Positions 17,393 through 26,125 of a DNA stretch of 64,000 nucleotides are shown here, one piece after another. The stretch spans positions 29,801 through 93,800 of the forward strand of contig DASZTO010000007.1 in NCBI GenBank assembly GCA_035548175.1, given 5' to 3'. The position numbers were made by a program, and so were the translations under genes. This stretch comes from CALCHA01 sp035548175. Lineage in GTDB: Bacteria; Planctomycetota; Phycisphaerae; WQYP01. The notes beneath the pieces are model-generated. The model had not been told where the DNA came from. It worked only from the letters and a program-made list of their open reading frames with translations, and made no database searches. The stretch's first letter is position 1, and each line of letters begins with the position of its first letter.

Positions 17393-18167
17393 GAAATGCC
17401 TCGCAAGCGGGCGGCAAAATCGTCGCACCCGCATTAAAAAAGAACCGGGCCTGTGACGGAAACAACCCGCCACCGGCGTCAATCAAGGCATGCGCAGCAA
17501 TGTCTGGGGAAAACCCGGTTTCAGCCCGTCGCCAAATGCCTAAATCAATCTTAGGCCGCGACTTAGAACCGTGCAGAAAGGGCAGGCAAGAACGCAACGG
17601 CGGTGAGGCAGCCGGATCCCTCGACCCGGCACGATGATCCAGAAGCATCCGCGCCAGAGGCAGTGCTCCCGCGCCGGGGCTGGCGACATCGCCGCCACCC
17701 GCACAGAACCACCCAACTGCCGGCGTCTAAATGCATACTCATGAGAGGAAGCCCCGGTTTCAGAAATGCTAACCCGTAGATTAGCAGGGGCTTAAAGAGG
17801 TTCACCAAATCCGTTCGATCTATCCCGCTCCGCCTGGCGGAACGCCTGGCCGGGCTCCATGTGGATGAAAGCCGGCCAACTAAAACCGGGTGGGACATTC
17901 TGCCGCACGCCGTATCAACGCCAACGCATCTCGCCGCTCATGCCACGCTGCCCCAAGGCAATGCCCGCACGCTAGCGCGGACGATCTGACTGGCTCTTAC
18001 CGCGACTCTACCCTCCCCGCCACGCCCGGTCAATCCCTCGACCGCTGAGCTTTTGCCATCCCTCCAACCCCGCCACATCCCCCAGCCACGCCTCGCATTC
18101 CCCGCTCCGCCCCCAGCGGCTACCATGAAGCAACCCCTTCACCGGGACCGATCGCCTTGCCCCCTTT
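17393..18167. other. Long intergenic region between rny and ribBA
   Basis: About 775 bases without a convincing gene. A 111-codon minus frame (17563-17898) has no family resemblance or ribosome site. The only clear structure is the nested inverted repeat at 17749-17793. I looked for an FMN riboswitch ahead of ribBA and did not find the RFN signature. Confidence 0.4.
17749..17793. repeat. Nested inverted repeat of unknown role
   Basis: Outer arms AAGCCCC (17749-17755) and GGGGCTT (17787-17793) enclose inner arms TGCTAA (17767-17772) and TTAGCA (17781-17786) with an 8-nt loop. An 11-nt bulge sits on one side and none on the other. No T tract follows in either direction, so it is not an ordinary terminator. 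Confidence 0.5.
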
Positions 18168-18210
18168 CCGTTTCCCGTTTTGCGTTTTGAGTTTTTGCGT
18201 TTTGCGTTTG
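18168..18210 (+). repeat. Heptameric tandem repeat array 2
   Basis: Six 7-mers: CCGTTTC, CCGTTTT, GCGTTTT, GAGTTTT, then after one extra T, GCGTTTT and GCGTTTG. The array ends 10 nt before the ribBA start codon and so occupies its ribosome-binding region. Confidence 0.65.
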
Positions 18211-18220
18211 AGTCGCCCCC

Positions 18221-19402
18221 ATGCCTTCGCCCATCCCCGCCGCCCTCGCCGCCCTCCAGTCCGGTCGCATGGTGATTCTCGTCGATGATGAGGACCGCGA
18301 GAACGAAGGCGATCTCGTCCTGCCGGCCCAGTTCATCACGCCCGAGGCCGTCAACTTCATGCTCAAGGAAGCCCGCGGCGTCCTGTGCGTCGCCCTCAGC
18401 CCCGACGCCTGCGACCGCCTCCAACTTTACCCCCAGGCCGCCGTCAACACCGCTCCCCTGGGCACCGCCTTCACCATCTCCGTCGACGCTCATCCCAAGT
18501 TCGGCATCACCACCGGCGTCTCCTCCGACCAGCGCGCCACCACCATCAAACTCCTCGCCGACCCCCATACCCAACCCGCCGACCTCGCCCGTCCCGGCCA
18601 CATCTTCCCCCTTCGCGCCCGGCCCGGGGGCGTGCTCGAACGCGCCGGACAAACGGAAGGCTCCGTGGACCTCTGCCGCCTCGCGGGGCTGACCCCCGCC
18701 GCGGTCATCATCGAAATCATGGCCGACGACGGCTCCATGGCCCGCCGTCCGGCGCTCGAAACGTTTGCGAAAAAGCACGACATCCCCCTCTGCTCCATCG
18801 CCGACCTCATCCAGTTCCGCCTCCAGCGCGACACCCTCATCCGCCGCCTCGAGTCGCTTCCCCTGGCCACGCCCGAGGGCCCCTTCACGCTGCGCATTTA
18901 CGAGACCGTCGGCGATCCCCTCGTGCACCTCGCGCTCACCGCCGGCAACGTCGGCGATATCGACCCGCTCACCAACCGCACGATCCAGCAAAAAGAGCCC
19001 ACTTTCGTCCGCATGCATTCCGAGCATCTCCTGGGCGATGTCTTCCACGCCCACGGCACAGACTCGGCCAGGGAACTCCACGCCTCCCTCCGCCTGATCC
19101 AGGAAGCCGGCCAAGGCGCTCTGGTGTACCTCCGCCAGGAATCCCGCGGGCGCGCGCTCCTTCACCGCCTGCACGAATTCCAACCCACCGAGCACATCCC
19201 GCGGCAAACCACGACTCAGGACGCAGGACGCATGACCTCGCCGCCGGTGATGGATCGCCGCGACTTCGGCATCGGCGCGCAAATCCTCCGCGATCTGGGC
19301 CTCTCCCAACTCCGCCTGCTCACCAACCGCCCCAAAAAACTCCACAGCCTCGAAGGCTTCGGCCTCACCATCGCCCAGCAGGTGCCGATCCCCATCGCCT
19401 GA
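18221..19402 (+). CDS. ribBA: RibBA-like: DHBP synthase with degenerate GTP cyclohydrolase II domain
   Basis: A 393-residue riboflavin-pathway protein. The N-terminal half is 3,4-dihydroxy-2-butanone 4-phosphate synthase with its active-site motifs intact: DDEDRENEGDLV, TTGVSSDQRA and GHIFPLRARPGG. The C-terminal half aligns with GTP cyclohydrolase II but has lost the zinc cysteines. The usual SEC...RCDCG reads SEHLLGDVFHAHGTDSA, and the usual RQEGRNIGL reads RQESRGRALL. RibB activity is therefore expected, while RibA activity is doubtful. Similar RibB proteins with a non-canonical second domain have been called RibBX. No obvious Shine-Dalgarno is present; a heptamer array sits there instead. 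Confidence 0.85.
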   Translation: MPSPIPAALAALQSGRMVILVDDEDRENEGDLVLPAQFITPEAVNFMLKEARGVLCVALSPDACDRLQLYPQAAVNTAPLGTAFTISVDAHPKFGITTGVSSDQRATTIKLLADPHTQPADLARPGHIFPLRARPGGVLERAGQTEGSVDLCRLAGLTPAAVIIEIMADDGSMARRPALETFAKKHDIPLCSIADLIQFRLQRDTLIRRLESLPLATPEGPFTLRIYETVGDPLVHLALTAGNVGDIDPLTNRTIQQKEPTFVRMHSEHLLGDVFHAHGTDSARELHASLRLIQEAGQGALVYLRQESRGRALLHRLHEFQPTEHIPRQTTTQDAGRMTSPPVMDRRDFGIGAQILRDLGLSQLRLLTNRPKKLHSLEGFGLTIAQQVPIPIA

Positions 19403-19445
19403 CGATCACGACACCCTCTCGCTCAGCGAGGCCCCCCCACGTCCC

Positions 19446-20006
19446 ATGTTTTTCCCCGCCCTCATCATCATCGACACGACGTGGAGCGTATTCGTCGCCG
19501 TCTGGCTCGCCCTCGCCTTCAACAACAAACGCACCCTCTACCGCGAACCGCTCTATCAGCGCCTCAGCTACGGCCTCGCCGGGGTTGTCGCCTTTCTCCT
19601 GCTCCGCCACCTCTCCCCGATCAATCATCCGCTCTTCCGATCCCCCGCCAACCAAATCGCCGGCGCCGCTCTGTGCATCCTGGGAATCGCCTTCGCCGTC
19701 TACGCCCGCCTCCACCTGGGCAAAAACTGGTCCGGCATCGTCACGCTCAAGGAAAACCATACGCTCATCCGCACCGGCCCTTATCGCCTCGTCCGCCATC
19801 CGATTTACACCGGCATCCTCCTGGCGATCTTCGGCACCTTCCTCGCCCTCATCCCGTCACTGGCCGCTCTGATCGTCTTTGCCGCGATCGTTATCATCTT
19901 CGTGCTCAAACTGCGCCGCGAGGAATCCCTCATGCGCCGGCAGTTCCCGGACGAATACCCCGCCTATCAACGCAGCGCGAAGGCATTGATTCCCCTGATT
20001 TACTGA
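19446..20006 (+). CDS. Isoprenylcysteine carboxyl methyltransferase (ICMT)-like membrane protein
   Basis: A 186-residue integral membrane protein with about five hydrophobic segments. The C-terminal signature GPYRLVRHPIYTGILLAIFG and the tail EESLMRRQFPDEYPAYQRSA match the ICMT/phospholipid methyltransferase family, whose bacterial members use S-adenosylmethionine to methylate lipids or isoprenoid groups. The substrate here is unknown. It lies 43 nt after ribBA and 29 nt before rsmH, so the three may be cotranscribed although their roles appear unrelated. Confidence 0.82.
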   Translation: MFFPALIIIDTTWSVFVAVWLALAFNNKRTLYREPLYQRLSYGLAGVVAFLLLRHLSPINHPLFRSPANQIAGAALCILGIAFAVYARLHLGKNWSGIVTLKENHTLIRTGPYRLVRHPIYTGILLAIFGTFLALIPSLAALIVFAAIVIIFVLKLRREESLMRRQFPDEYPAYQRSAKALIPLIY

Positions 20007-20035
20007 CGGACGCTGCTTTTTCGGAGAGTGTCGGC

Positions 20036-20956
20036 ATGCACATCCCGGTCTTGCTCCAGGAAGTTCTCCTCACGCTCCGCCCGCGCCGCGGACAGGTCCT
20101 CGTGGATTGCACCCTCGGCCTCGCCGGCCACTCGGCGCAGCTCCTGCAACGCATCCTCCCCACAGGACATCTGCTGGCGATCGATTTCGACCCCGTCTCC
20201 ATCGATATCGCCCGCAAGACCCTCGCCGCGATCCCCGGCGCCCCCGGCCACTTCCATCTCTTCCACAACAATTTCGCAGCCCTCCCCACGCTGCTGGCCC
20301 GCATGGCCATGGACGCCGGCCTGCCTCTGGACTCCAAGGCCGACGCCCTGCTCGCCGACCTCGGCGTCTCCTCCCCGCAGATCGACACGCCCGACCGCGG
20401 CTTCTCCTACCGCACGCCCGGCCCCCTCGACATGCGCATGGATCCCACCCGCGGACAGCCCGCCTCCGCGCTGGTGAATCGCCTCTCCGAGCGCGAACTT
20501 GCCGAGGCCCTGCTGGAACTCGGCGATGAAACCGACGCCCACAAGATCGCCCGCCTCATCGTTGAACGCCGCGACCACGAGCCCATCCAAACCACCCAGC
20601 AACTCATGGCCCTGGTGTGCGAAGCCCGCGATTTCACCCTCAAGCGCGCAGCGGGCGCGAAACTCCACCCCGCCGCTCGCACCTTCCAGGCCCTGCGCAT
20701 TCTCACCAATCGCGAAATGGCCAACCTCGATCGCCTGCTCGCCGTCCTGCCGGAGGTGCTCAAACCGGCCGGCGTGGCGGCAATCATCACGTTCCATTCC
20801 GGCGAGGATCGGCGCGTGAAGCGCGCGTTCAAGGAGGGCCTGCGCAGGGGCGTGTACTCGGAAATCGCCCCCGACCCGATCACCGCCGACGATCGCGAAA
20901 TTGCGGAGAACAAGCGTTCGCGCAGCGCCAAGCTGCGCTGGGCCCGGCGATCCTGA
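20036..20956 (+). CDS. rsmH: 16S rRNA (cytosine(1402)-N(4))-methyltransferase
   Basis: A 306-residue SAM-dependent methyltransferase that modifies C1402 in the decoding centre. Visible family marks are HIPVLLQEVL at the N-terminus, VDCTLGLAGHSAQLL (SAM loop), LADLGVSSPQIDTPDRGFSYR, LDMRMD, and the C-terminal TFHSGEDRRVKRAFK with KRSRSAKLRWARR. ATG at 20036 follows GGAGAG. In many bacteria rsmH (mraW) heads the dcw cell-wall cluster; here no mra, fts or mur genes follow. Confidence 0.94.
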   Translation: MHIPVLLQEVLLTLRPRRGQVLVDCTLGLAGHSAQLLQRILPTGHLLAIDFDPVSIDIARKTLAAIPGAPGHFHLFHNNFAALPTLLARMAMDAGLPLDSKADALLADLGVSSPQIDTPDRGFSYRTPGPLDMRMDPTRGQPASALVNRLSERELAEALLELGDETDAHKIARLIVERRDHEPIQTTQQLMALVCEARDFTLKRAAGAKLHPAARTFQALRILTNREMANLDRLLAVLPEVLKPAGVAAIITFHSGEDRRVKRAFKEGLRRGVYSEIAPDPITADDREIAENKRSRSAKLRWARRS

Positions 20957-20980
20957 GGGCCGGCCGGGCAAGCCCTTCAC

Positions 20981-21166
20981 TCACGGCTGGCGGTCGCGCG
21001 GATTGGGCGCCTGCCGTCCAACCGGTTCGCCTTGCATCCGTTCGCTGCCTTCCTGGATATCGCTGAGATTGGGATTCTGCCGGGCTTCGGGTCGGGGCAT
21101 TTTGACGCCGCTCCCAGGCTCTTCCGGGCGCGTCGGTGCGGGTGGATGGGGCGTTCCCTGGGTCAT
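20981..21166 (-). CDS. Small hydrophilic protein, unknown
   Basis: A 61-residue, Pro/Arg/Glu-rich protein with a very good ribosome site (AAGGAG, 8 nt before ATG at 21166), which is why I accept it. The sequence (MPRPEARQNPNLSDIQEG in the middle) is soluble, lacks Cys and has no recognised domain. It converges on rsmH and lies 88 nt from the start of the large secreted protein on the same strand. It is probably disordered. Confidence 0.55.
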   Translation of the reverse strand: MTQGTPHPPAPTRPEEPGSGVKMPRPEARQNPNLSDIQEGSERMQGEPVGRQAPNPRDRQP

Positions 21167-21254
21167 GGCGTCGCTCCTTCAGTTGAGGTGGGACAGAAAT
21201 GCCTCGCATGCCCCGCCGCTGCGCACAGCCGCAAACGCCGCGCCCCGCCGATCC

Positions 21255-23288
21255 TCAGCCTCCCCCATCTTCCCCACGCTTCTCGATCCGGATCGATCGC
21301 AGGTTCATCCCCTCCTTGGCAACCTTCACCCGCAGCACCAGTTGCCCTGGCGATAGCCGCACCAGCACCGGCTGCGTGCTGCCCCACGTGGTCACGCCCC
21401 CGCTGTTGGGCACGTTCACGGTTCCCAGCGGCGTGTCGCTGAGCGACAGATCCAGCCGGCCGGCATCATTCGTCGCCCCGGTCTGCACGGTGAGCGCATA
21501 GACCCCCGCCTGCTTGACCAGCAGCAAATACTCGAACCAGTTGCCATCTTTGGTCCATTGCAGGAACGTGCCGTCGGACGACTTGCCGACGCTGCCTCCC
21601 TCCTTGGCGTCCGCGGCGGTCGCGTCGATGGTCGCCGCACCGCCTCCCTCGGCCGGCAGCGCCGTCCCCACGCGCACCGGCGGCAGCGCGCCGGCAATGA
21701 CCTCATCGACCGCCTGTGTCTTCGCCGTCGCCTTGCGTATGTCCTCCGTCAATCCCCAGTTGCCATACTTTCCATAGGGCCCGGCCAGGTTGAAATACAT
21801 GAACAGGTCGCCTCCCAGCCCATACCACTGGTCGAAATAATTCTTGATCGCCCCGCCGATGCGCGGATCGCGATTGGCCGCGATCTTGGCGTCCACCGAA
21901 TGCTCCCCCTCGATGCCCATGCCTCCCTCGTAACACAAATTGTGTACCCGGTAATAGCGGGCGATCACCTGATAGTTGGTCGTGACTTCCTTCACCCATT
22001 TCATCTGATCGGGAACGCCCTCCTTGAAAATTTGATCGACGGTCAGCGAATCGTCGTTGCTGAACTTCTGCGAGAGGCCCAGATAAGGCGCGCCGGCCAC
22101 GCCGTAAATCAGACCCGCAGGATGGCCGTAATTCTTCGCGATGAAATCCATCTGCATCTGCAGCATGAAGGCGTTCGCCGATTGGCTCGCCAGCACCGGC
22201 CGGATGCGCGTGTTGATGGCCTCGGCGCCCCACACTTCCTTGAAAATCTGTTCGATCTGAATGAGCCGCTGGGCCACGCGCTTCCACGCCCAGTAATAGG
22301 GGTTGTTGTCCTTGCCGTGATCGCTCAGCAGGGAAGAGTCGCCTTCGCGCGCGACCTCCGCCTTGGCGGCGTCAAAGTTGGCTCCGAACTGCGGAAACAG
22401 GCTGTTCCACACCTCGTTGGAATACTCGACATACACCACCCGATCGGGATCCAGCTTCTCCTTGAGCAGCTTCGCCAGTTGCCGCACGTAATCATCCGAC
22501 GCCTTCACCGGCACATTGATCCACAGGTCCTTCTTCGCCGTGTTCCCCAGCGCAATCCCGTATTCCCACGCCGCGCCCCGCTTGCCCGATTGCAGCGCAT
22601 CCGTCGGCTTGGTGCGATCCGCCCATTCGACGGCATCATTCGTATTCGTGCGCGTGAAGTCCATCAGCCGCAGCGCCTGGAAGGGCTCGATGGCGTGCAA
22701 GAACTCCTTCGTGAAAATTTCCTCTTTGGGCGCGCCCACGCCGCCCGCCGGACGATACCCGGGGCGATAGAGCCGGATGTTCTTCACGCCGCCGCCCGCA
22801 GCGCCCTGCGTGCCCGTGAAGTTGATGAACAATTGATTGGCGTTCTGCCCCACGTTGATGATCCCCGTGGTGGTATTGGACGCCCGGTCATAACCCTGCC
22901 CCTGCACGCTGGTGCCCGCGCTCAGCACCCCCAGACGGCAATGCCCGGTGCACGTAAACAGATACGCTCCCGGCGGCACCGGCACGTCGGCCATCACCAC
23001 CGTGCCCGCATCCCCCGTCGGCCAGCCATCCTTATCCACGGGTGCCTTCTCATCCCACGGGGCTTTCGCGCTGCCAAACGCCCGCGCCGATTTGATGCAA
23101 TCGACGAACATCTCCGAACGGGCGTAATCCAGCACGTACTCGAGATTGACGCCCATCGGCGGATGCGCCGGACGTTCGCCCTCCGCCGGCGGCACGGTGA
23201 TCACGGCGCCCCGGGCCTGCCAGGACATGCACGCGGCCACGCCCAGCGCTGCAACCGCGGCCTGCCTTCGGATGGTAAAACTACGCAT
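21255..23288 (-). CDS. Secreted glycosidase-like protein with C-terminal carbohydrate-binding region
   Basis: A 677-residue exported protein. Residues 1-27 form a signal peptide ending ARGA. The central part resembles a clan-A TIM-barrel glycosidase: VVYVEYSNEVWN carries an Asn-Glu pair typical of the acid/base glutamate, and LCYEGGMGIEG could carry the second glutamate. The C-terminal 130 residues (SSDGTFLQWTKDGNWFEYLLLV, AGVYALTVQTGA, NLRSIRIEKRG) look like a CBM6/35-type beta-sandwich for polysaccharide binding. Proteins of this kind are common in planctomycetes that degrade complex glycans. The specific substrate is unknown. Confidence 0.75.
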   Translation of the reverse strand: MRSFTIRRQAAVAALGVAACMSWQARGAVITVPPAEGERPAHPPMGVNLEYVLDYARSEMFVDCIKSARAFGSAKAPWDEKAPVDKDGWPTGDAGTVVMADVPVPPGAYLFTCTGHCRLGVLSAGTSVQGQGYDRASNTTTGIINVGQNANQLFINFTGTQGAAGGGVKNIRLYRPGYRPAGGVGAPKEEIFTKEFLHAIEPFQALRLMDFTRTNTNDAVEWADRTKPTDALQSGKRGAAWEYGIALGNTAKKDLWINVPVKASDDYVRQLAKLLKEKLDPDRVVYVEYSNEVWNSLFPQFGANFDAAKAEVAREGDSSLLSDHGKDNNPYYWAWKRVAQRLIQIEQIFKEVWGAEAINTRIRPVLASQSANAFMLQMQMDFIAKNYGHPAGLIYGVAGAPYLGLSQKFSNDDSLTVDQIFKEGVPDQMKWVKEVTTNYQVIARYYRVHNLCYEGGMGIEGEHSVDAKIAANRDPRIGGAIKNYFDQWYGLGGDLFMYFNLAGPYGKYGNWGLTEDIRKATAKTQAVDEVIAGALPPVRVGTALPAEGGGAATIDATAADAKEGGSVGKSSDGTFLQWTKDGNWFEYLLLVKQAGVYALTVQTGATNDAGRLDLSLSDTPLGTVNVPNSGGVTTWGSTQPVLVRLSPGQLVLRVKVAKEGMNLRSIRIEKRGEDGGG

Positions 23289-23742
23289 GCTCGCCTCGAT
23301 CTCGCGCCCGCGCCCGCGCCTGCTGACCTGAAAGGGGAACCTGCAACTTCACGAAAAATCGTTTACAGATTTCCTCATCTGTGTCGATAACTTATTTCAA
23401 CCGCTGCATCAAGCGCCGCCTCCTTCCTCCTCGCCACCCGGGCCGGTGCAGCCTCTGATACACCCGCCTCGCCCGGTCCGTGCGACCGGAAAAATTTCCA
23501 AAATTTTTGGGAACTTTTCCGCCCTCTCGTACGGTTATACAAACACCTAACATGGGTGCGTGCCTTTCCGCCTCCCGGCGGCGAGGGGCTCACCTGACAT
23601 CCGACGTGTTCCGCCGTACCTTGCCGCAGGCGAACCTGCGGGGAGGAAGGTCGGCGATGCATCGCGCGGGAATCTGCCACGGATGGTGGGATTCGCCCGT
23701 CCGGAGGTGTTCTGCGCGCAAATTTTGGCCAAGGAGGCAGTT
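23289..23742. other. Divergent intergenic region with AT-rich block and leader hairpin
   Basis: No gene is visible. An AT-rich block at about 23489-23520 (runs of A and T around CCAAAATTTTTGG) stands out from the GC-rich background and probably carries promoters for the divergent secreted-protein genes. A hairpin lies at 23618-23651 in the calpain leader. Confidence 0.4.
23618..23651 (+). promoter_or_regulatory. Hairpin in the leader of the calpain-like gene
   Basis: CCGCAGG (23624-23630) and CCTGCGG (23635-23641) form a perfect 7-bp stem with a CGAA tetraloop. ACCTT (23618-23622) and AAGGT (23647-23651) can extend it. The start codon is about 90 nt downstream. It matches no riboswitch I know. 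Confidence 0.35.
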
Positions 23743-26082
23743 ATGGCAAGTCTTTGCGCCGCTCCTTACCCCGCTTCCCGCGCCGCCCCGCGCGCCGCGT
23801 CGCTTTCCCTGGAACCTCTGGAGTCCCGCCTCAACCTCTCCACCCTCACCTCCCTCCCCGTCTCCGCGCTCACCGTCACCTCCCCCCTCCGCACCGTCGG
23901 CGCTCCCTCGCCCGCCCTCTCCGCCGCCTCCCTCACCGCCGCCGGCACCGCCGTCTCCACCAGCGCCGGCACCGCGGTCGCCATCGACTCCTATTCCGGC
24001 ATCTCCAACTGCCAGGTCGTCTACTCCAACGGACAGCCCATCGTCGGGGCCACCACCGGCGGCGATGCCTATGTCGAGTACACCGTCACCGCCCCCTCCG
24101 CCGGCGCCTACAGCGTCAACCTGACCCTCGCCGCTCCCAATGGCGCGGGCGTCCGCGTGCTCACCAACGGAACCCCCGCTCCGGCTGACATCTGGACCAA
24201 AGCCACCGACTCCTGGACCGCCAACGTGTCCGGCAACGTCACCATCCAATTGGCTGCCGGCACGAATGTCGTCCGCCTGGCGTCTCTCTATGGCACCCGC
24301 TACACGATCAGCAGCCTCACGCTCTCACCCCTCGCGCTGACGGTCACGCCGCCGCCGGCCTCGACGCCCGCCTCCTCCGCCCCCTCCGCCGTCGGCGAGG
24401 ACGCCTGGCTCTCGGTCACCGCCCCCGCGGCCACCTGGAACGCCGCCGCCCGCACCACCCCCTGGGGCTCCTCCATGGCCACCACCTCCACCGCCGGGGC
24501 CTATGTCGATTACACCCTCAACGTCGCCACCGCCGGCGCCTACACCCTTCGCACCGGCATCGCCACCACCACCGGTGGCACCATCAATATCTCCTCCGGC
24601 GGCAACCTCCTCGCCAGCTACGTCGTCGGGTCCACCGGCGCCACCGACAATTTCTCCCTCTTCGCCCAGACCATCCAGCTCGCCGCCGGAACGCAGACCC
24701 TCCGCCTCGCCGCCAACGCCGGCACGATGTTCAGCTTCAACTCGCTGGAGCTCGCCCGTCAGACCTCGGCGCCCGCCACCACCACCTCCCCCAGTTCCTC
24801 CACCGGCAGCACCACCACCACCCCCAGCAACACCCCCTCCACCCCTTCCACCCCCGCCACCGGCGCCGTCACCGTCAGTCAGCGCTGGATGTCCAGCTTC
24901 ACCGAGCTGGACATCGTCGGCACCTCCGGAGACGACACCATCCTGCTCTCCCAGGATGGCGGCACCCTCACCATCAACGCCGGCGGCAAAACCCAAAGCG
25001 TCACCGGCAACTTCGGCGAGATCGTCGTCCACGGCGGCGCCGGCAACGACACCATCTCCATCGCTTCCTCCGTCACCGCCTCCACACTCGTCTACGGCGA
25101 CGGCGGCAACAACACCCTCATCGACCTGGGACAGGGCAAGGCCATGCTGGTCACCCTGGGCGCGGGCTTCGACACGCTCACCGGCAACGGCGCCAACACC
25201 AGCTACTGGGTCGATCCCACCGATGTCGTCAACGCCTCGGCCGCGGAAATCGCCGCCGGCGACGTGCACGCCATCGCCAGCTTCTATCAGCCTTTCGGCG
25301 TCTCGACCCACGCCGCCAATTACATCACCACCGCACTCGACGGCCAGAACATCCAGGACCCCACCGTCAACAGCGGCGACACCTGGACGCGCCTGAGCAC
25401 CTCCAGCCTGTGGGGCTCCGGGCCGAGCATGACCGACATCAACCAGGGAAGCGTCAGTGACTGCTACTTCCTCACCACCCTCCAGGACCTCGCGCGCCTC
25501 CAGCCCGGAACGCTCCAGAACATGGCGGTGGACCTGGGCGACGGCACCTATGCGGTCGAGTTCCATCGCAACGGCACGCCGATCTATGTGCGCGTCGACG
25601 GCGACCTGGCCATGAACCAGTGGGGCACCCTCGATTACAACCGGCTGGGCGGCTCGGGCGACCAGTGGGCGAGCATCATGGAAAAAGCCTACGCCTACTT
25701 CCGCACCGGCGCCAACAGCTACAGCTCCCTGAACATGGGCTGGATGACCAACGTCTACAGCGACCTGGGCATCGCCTCGACCAACTTCAGCATGACCGAC
25801 CAGAACAGCTTCTACACCTATGTCACCCAAACCCTCGCCGCCGGCAAGGGCGTGGACTTCGGCACCCAGCCCACCATCAACGGCGGCGCGCCGCTGGTCG
25901 CCAGCCACACCTACTCCATCCTCGGCGCCGCCTTCGATTCCACCGGCGCCCTCCAGGTCACCCTGCGCAACCCCTGGGGAATCGACGGCTTCACCGTGGA
26001 CTCCAATCCTTACGACGGCATCTTCTCGATCTCCTTCGCCACCCTCAAAGCCAACACCCTCTCCGGCGTGGCGATGACCTGA
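23743..26082 (+). CDS. Secreted calpain-family cysteine protease with carbohydrate-binding-like and RTX-like regions
   Basis: A 779-residue protein; ATG at 23743 follows AAGGAGG. The N-terminus has LEPLESRLNLS, a motif seen at the start of planctomycete exported proteins. Two similar beta-sandwich repeats follow (residues about 75-205 and 225-340; each has YVEYTV or YVDYTL), then a Thr/Ser/Pro linker. A short calcium-binding-like part comes next (GDDTILL, GGAGNDTISI). The last 220 residues form a calpain (C2) catalytic domain: Cys in QGSVSDCYFL, His in VASHTYSILG and Asn in LRNPWG. All three catalytic residues are present. It is probably a calcium-dependent protease at the cell surface. Confidence 0.85.
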   Translation: MASLCAAPYPASRAAPRAASLSLEPLESRLNLSTLTSLPVSALTVTSPLRTVGAPSPALSAASLTAAGTAVSTSAGTAVAIDSYSGISNCQVVYSNGQPIVGATTGGDAYVEYTVTAPSAGAYSVNLTLAAPNGAGVRVLTNGTPAPADIWTKATDSWTANVSGNVTIQLAAGTNVVRLASLYGTRYTISSLTLSPLALTVTPPPASTPASSAPSAVGEDAWLSVTAPAATWNAAARTTPWGSSMATTSTAGAYVDYTLNVATAGAYTLRTGIATTTGGTINISSGGNLLASYVVGSTGATDNFSLFAQTIQLAAGTQTLRLAANAGTMFSFNSLELARQTSAPATTTSPSSSTGSTTTTPSNTPSTPSTPATGAVTVSQRWMSSFTELDIVGTSGDDTILLSQDGGTLTINAGGKTQSVTGNFGEIVVHGGAGNDTISIASSVTASTLVYGDGGNNTLIDLGQGKAMLVTLGAGFDTLTGNGANTSYWVDPTDVVNASAAEIAAGDVHAIASFYQPFGVSTHAANYITTALDGQNIQDPTVNSGDTWTRLSTSSLWGSGPSMTDINQGSVSDCYFLTTLQDLARLQPGTLQNMAVDLGDGTYAVEFHRNGTPIYVRVDGDLAMNQWGTLDYNRLGGSGDQWASIMEKAYAYFRTGANSYSSLNMGWMTNVYSDLGIASTNFSMTDQNSFYTYVTQTLAAGKGVDFGTQPTINGGAPLVASHTYSILGAAFDSTGALQVTLRNPWGIDGFTVDSNPYDGIFSISFATLKANTLSGVAMT

Positions 26083-26125
26083 TCCCGGAAAACTCGCTCC
26101 GCTCCGCATGTGCTATAGTAATGTC

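Noticed and set aside
16172..17437. 421-codon plus frame rich in Leu, His and Arg
   Set aside because: Antisense to RNase Y, which has complete domains and a normal start.
17563..17898. 111-codon minus frame in the rny-ribBA gap
   Set aside because: No ribosome site, odd composition and no family resemblance; kept only as a remark on the gap.
18168..18220. FMN riboswitch ahead of ribBA
   Set aside because: The RFN consensus blocks are absent from 17.4-18.2 kb; only a heptamer array precedes the gene.
24325..26109. 594-codon Gly/Val-rich minus frame
   Set aside because: Antisense shadow of the calpain-like gene, with low-complexity composition and no ribosome site.
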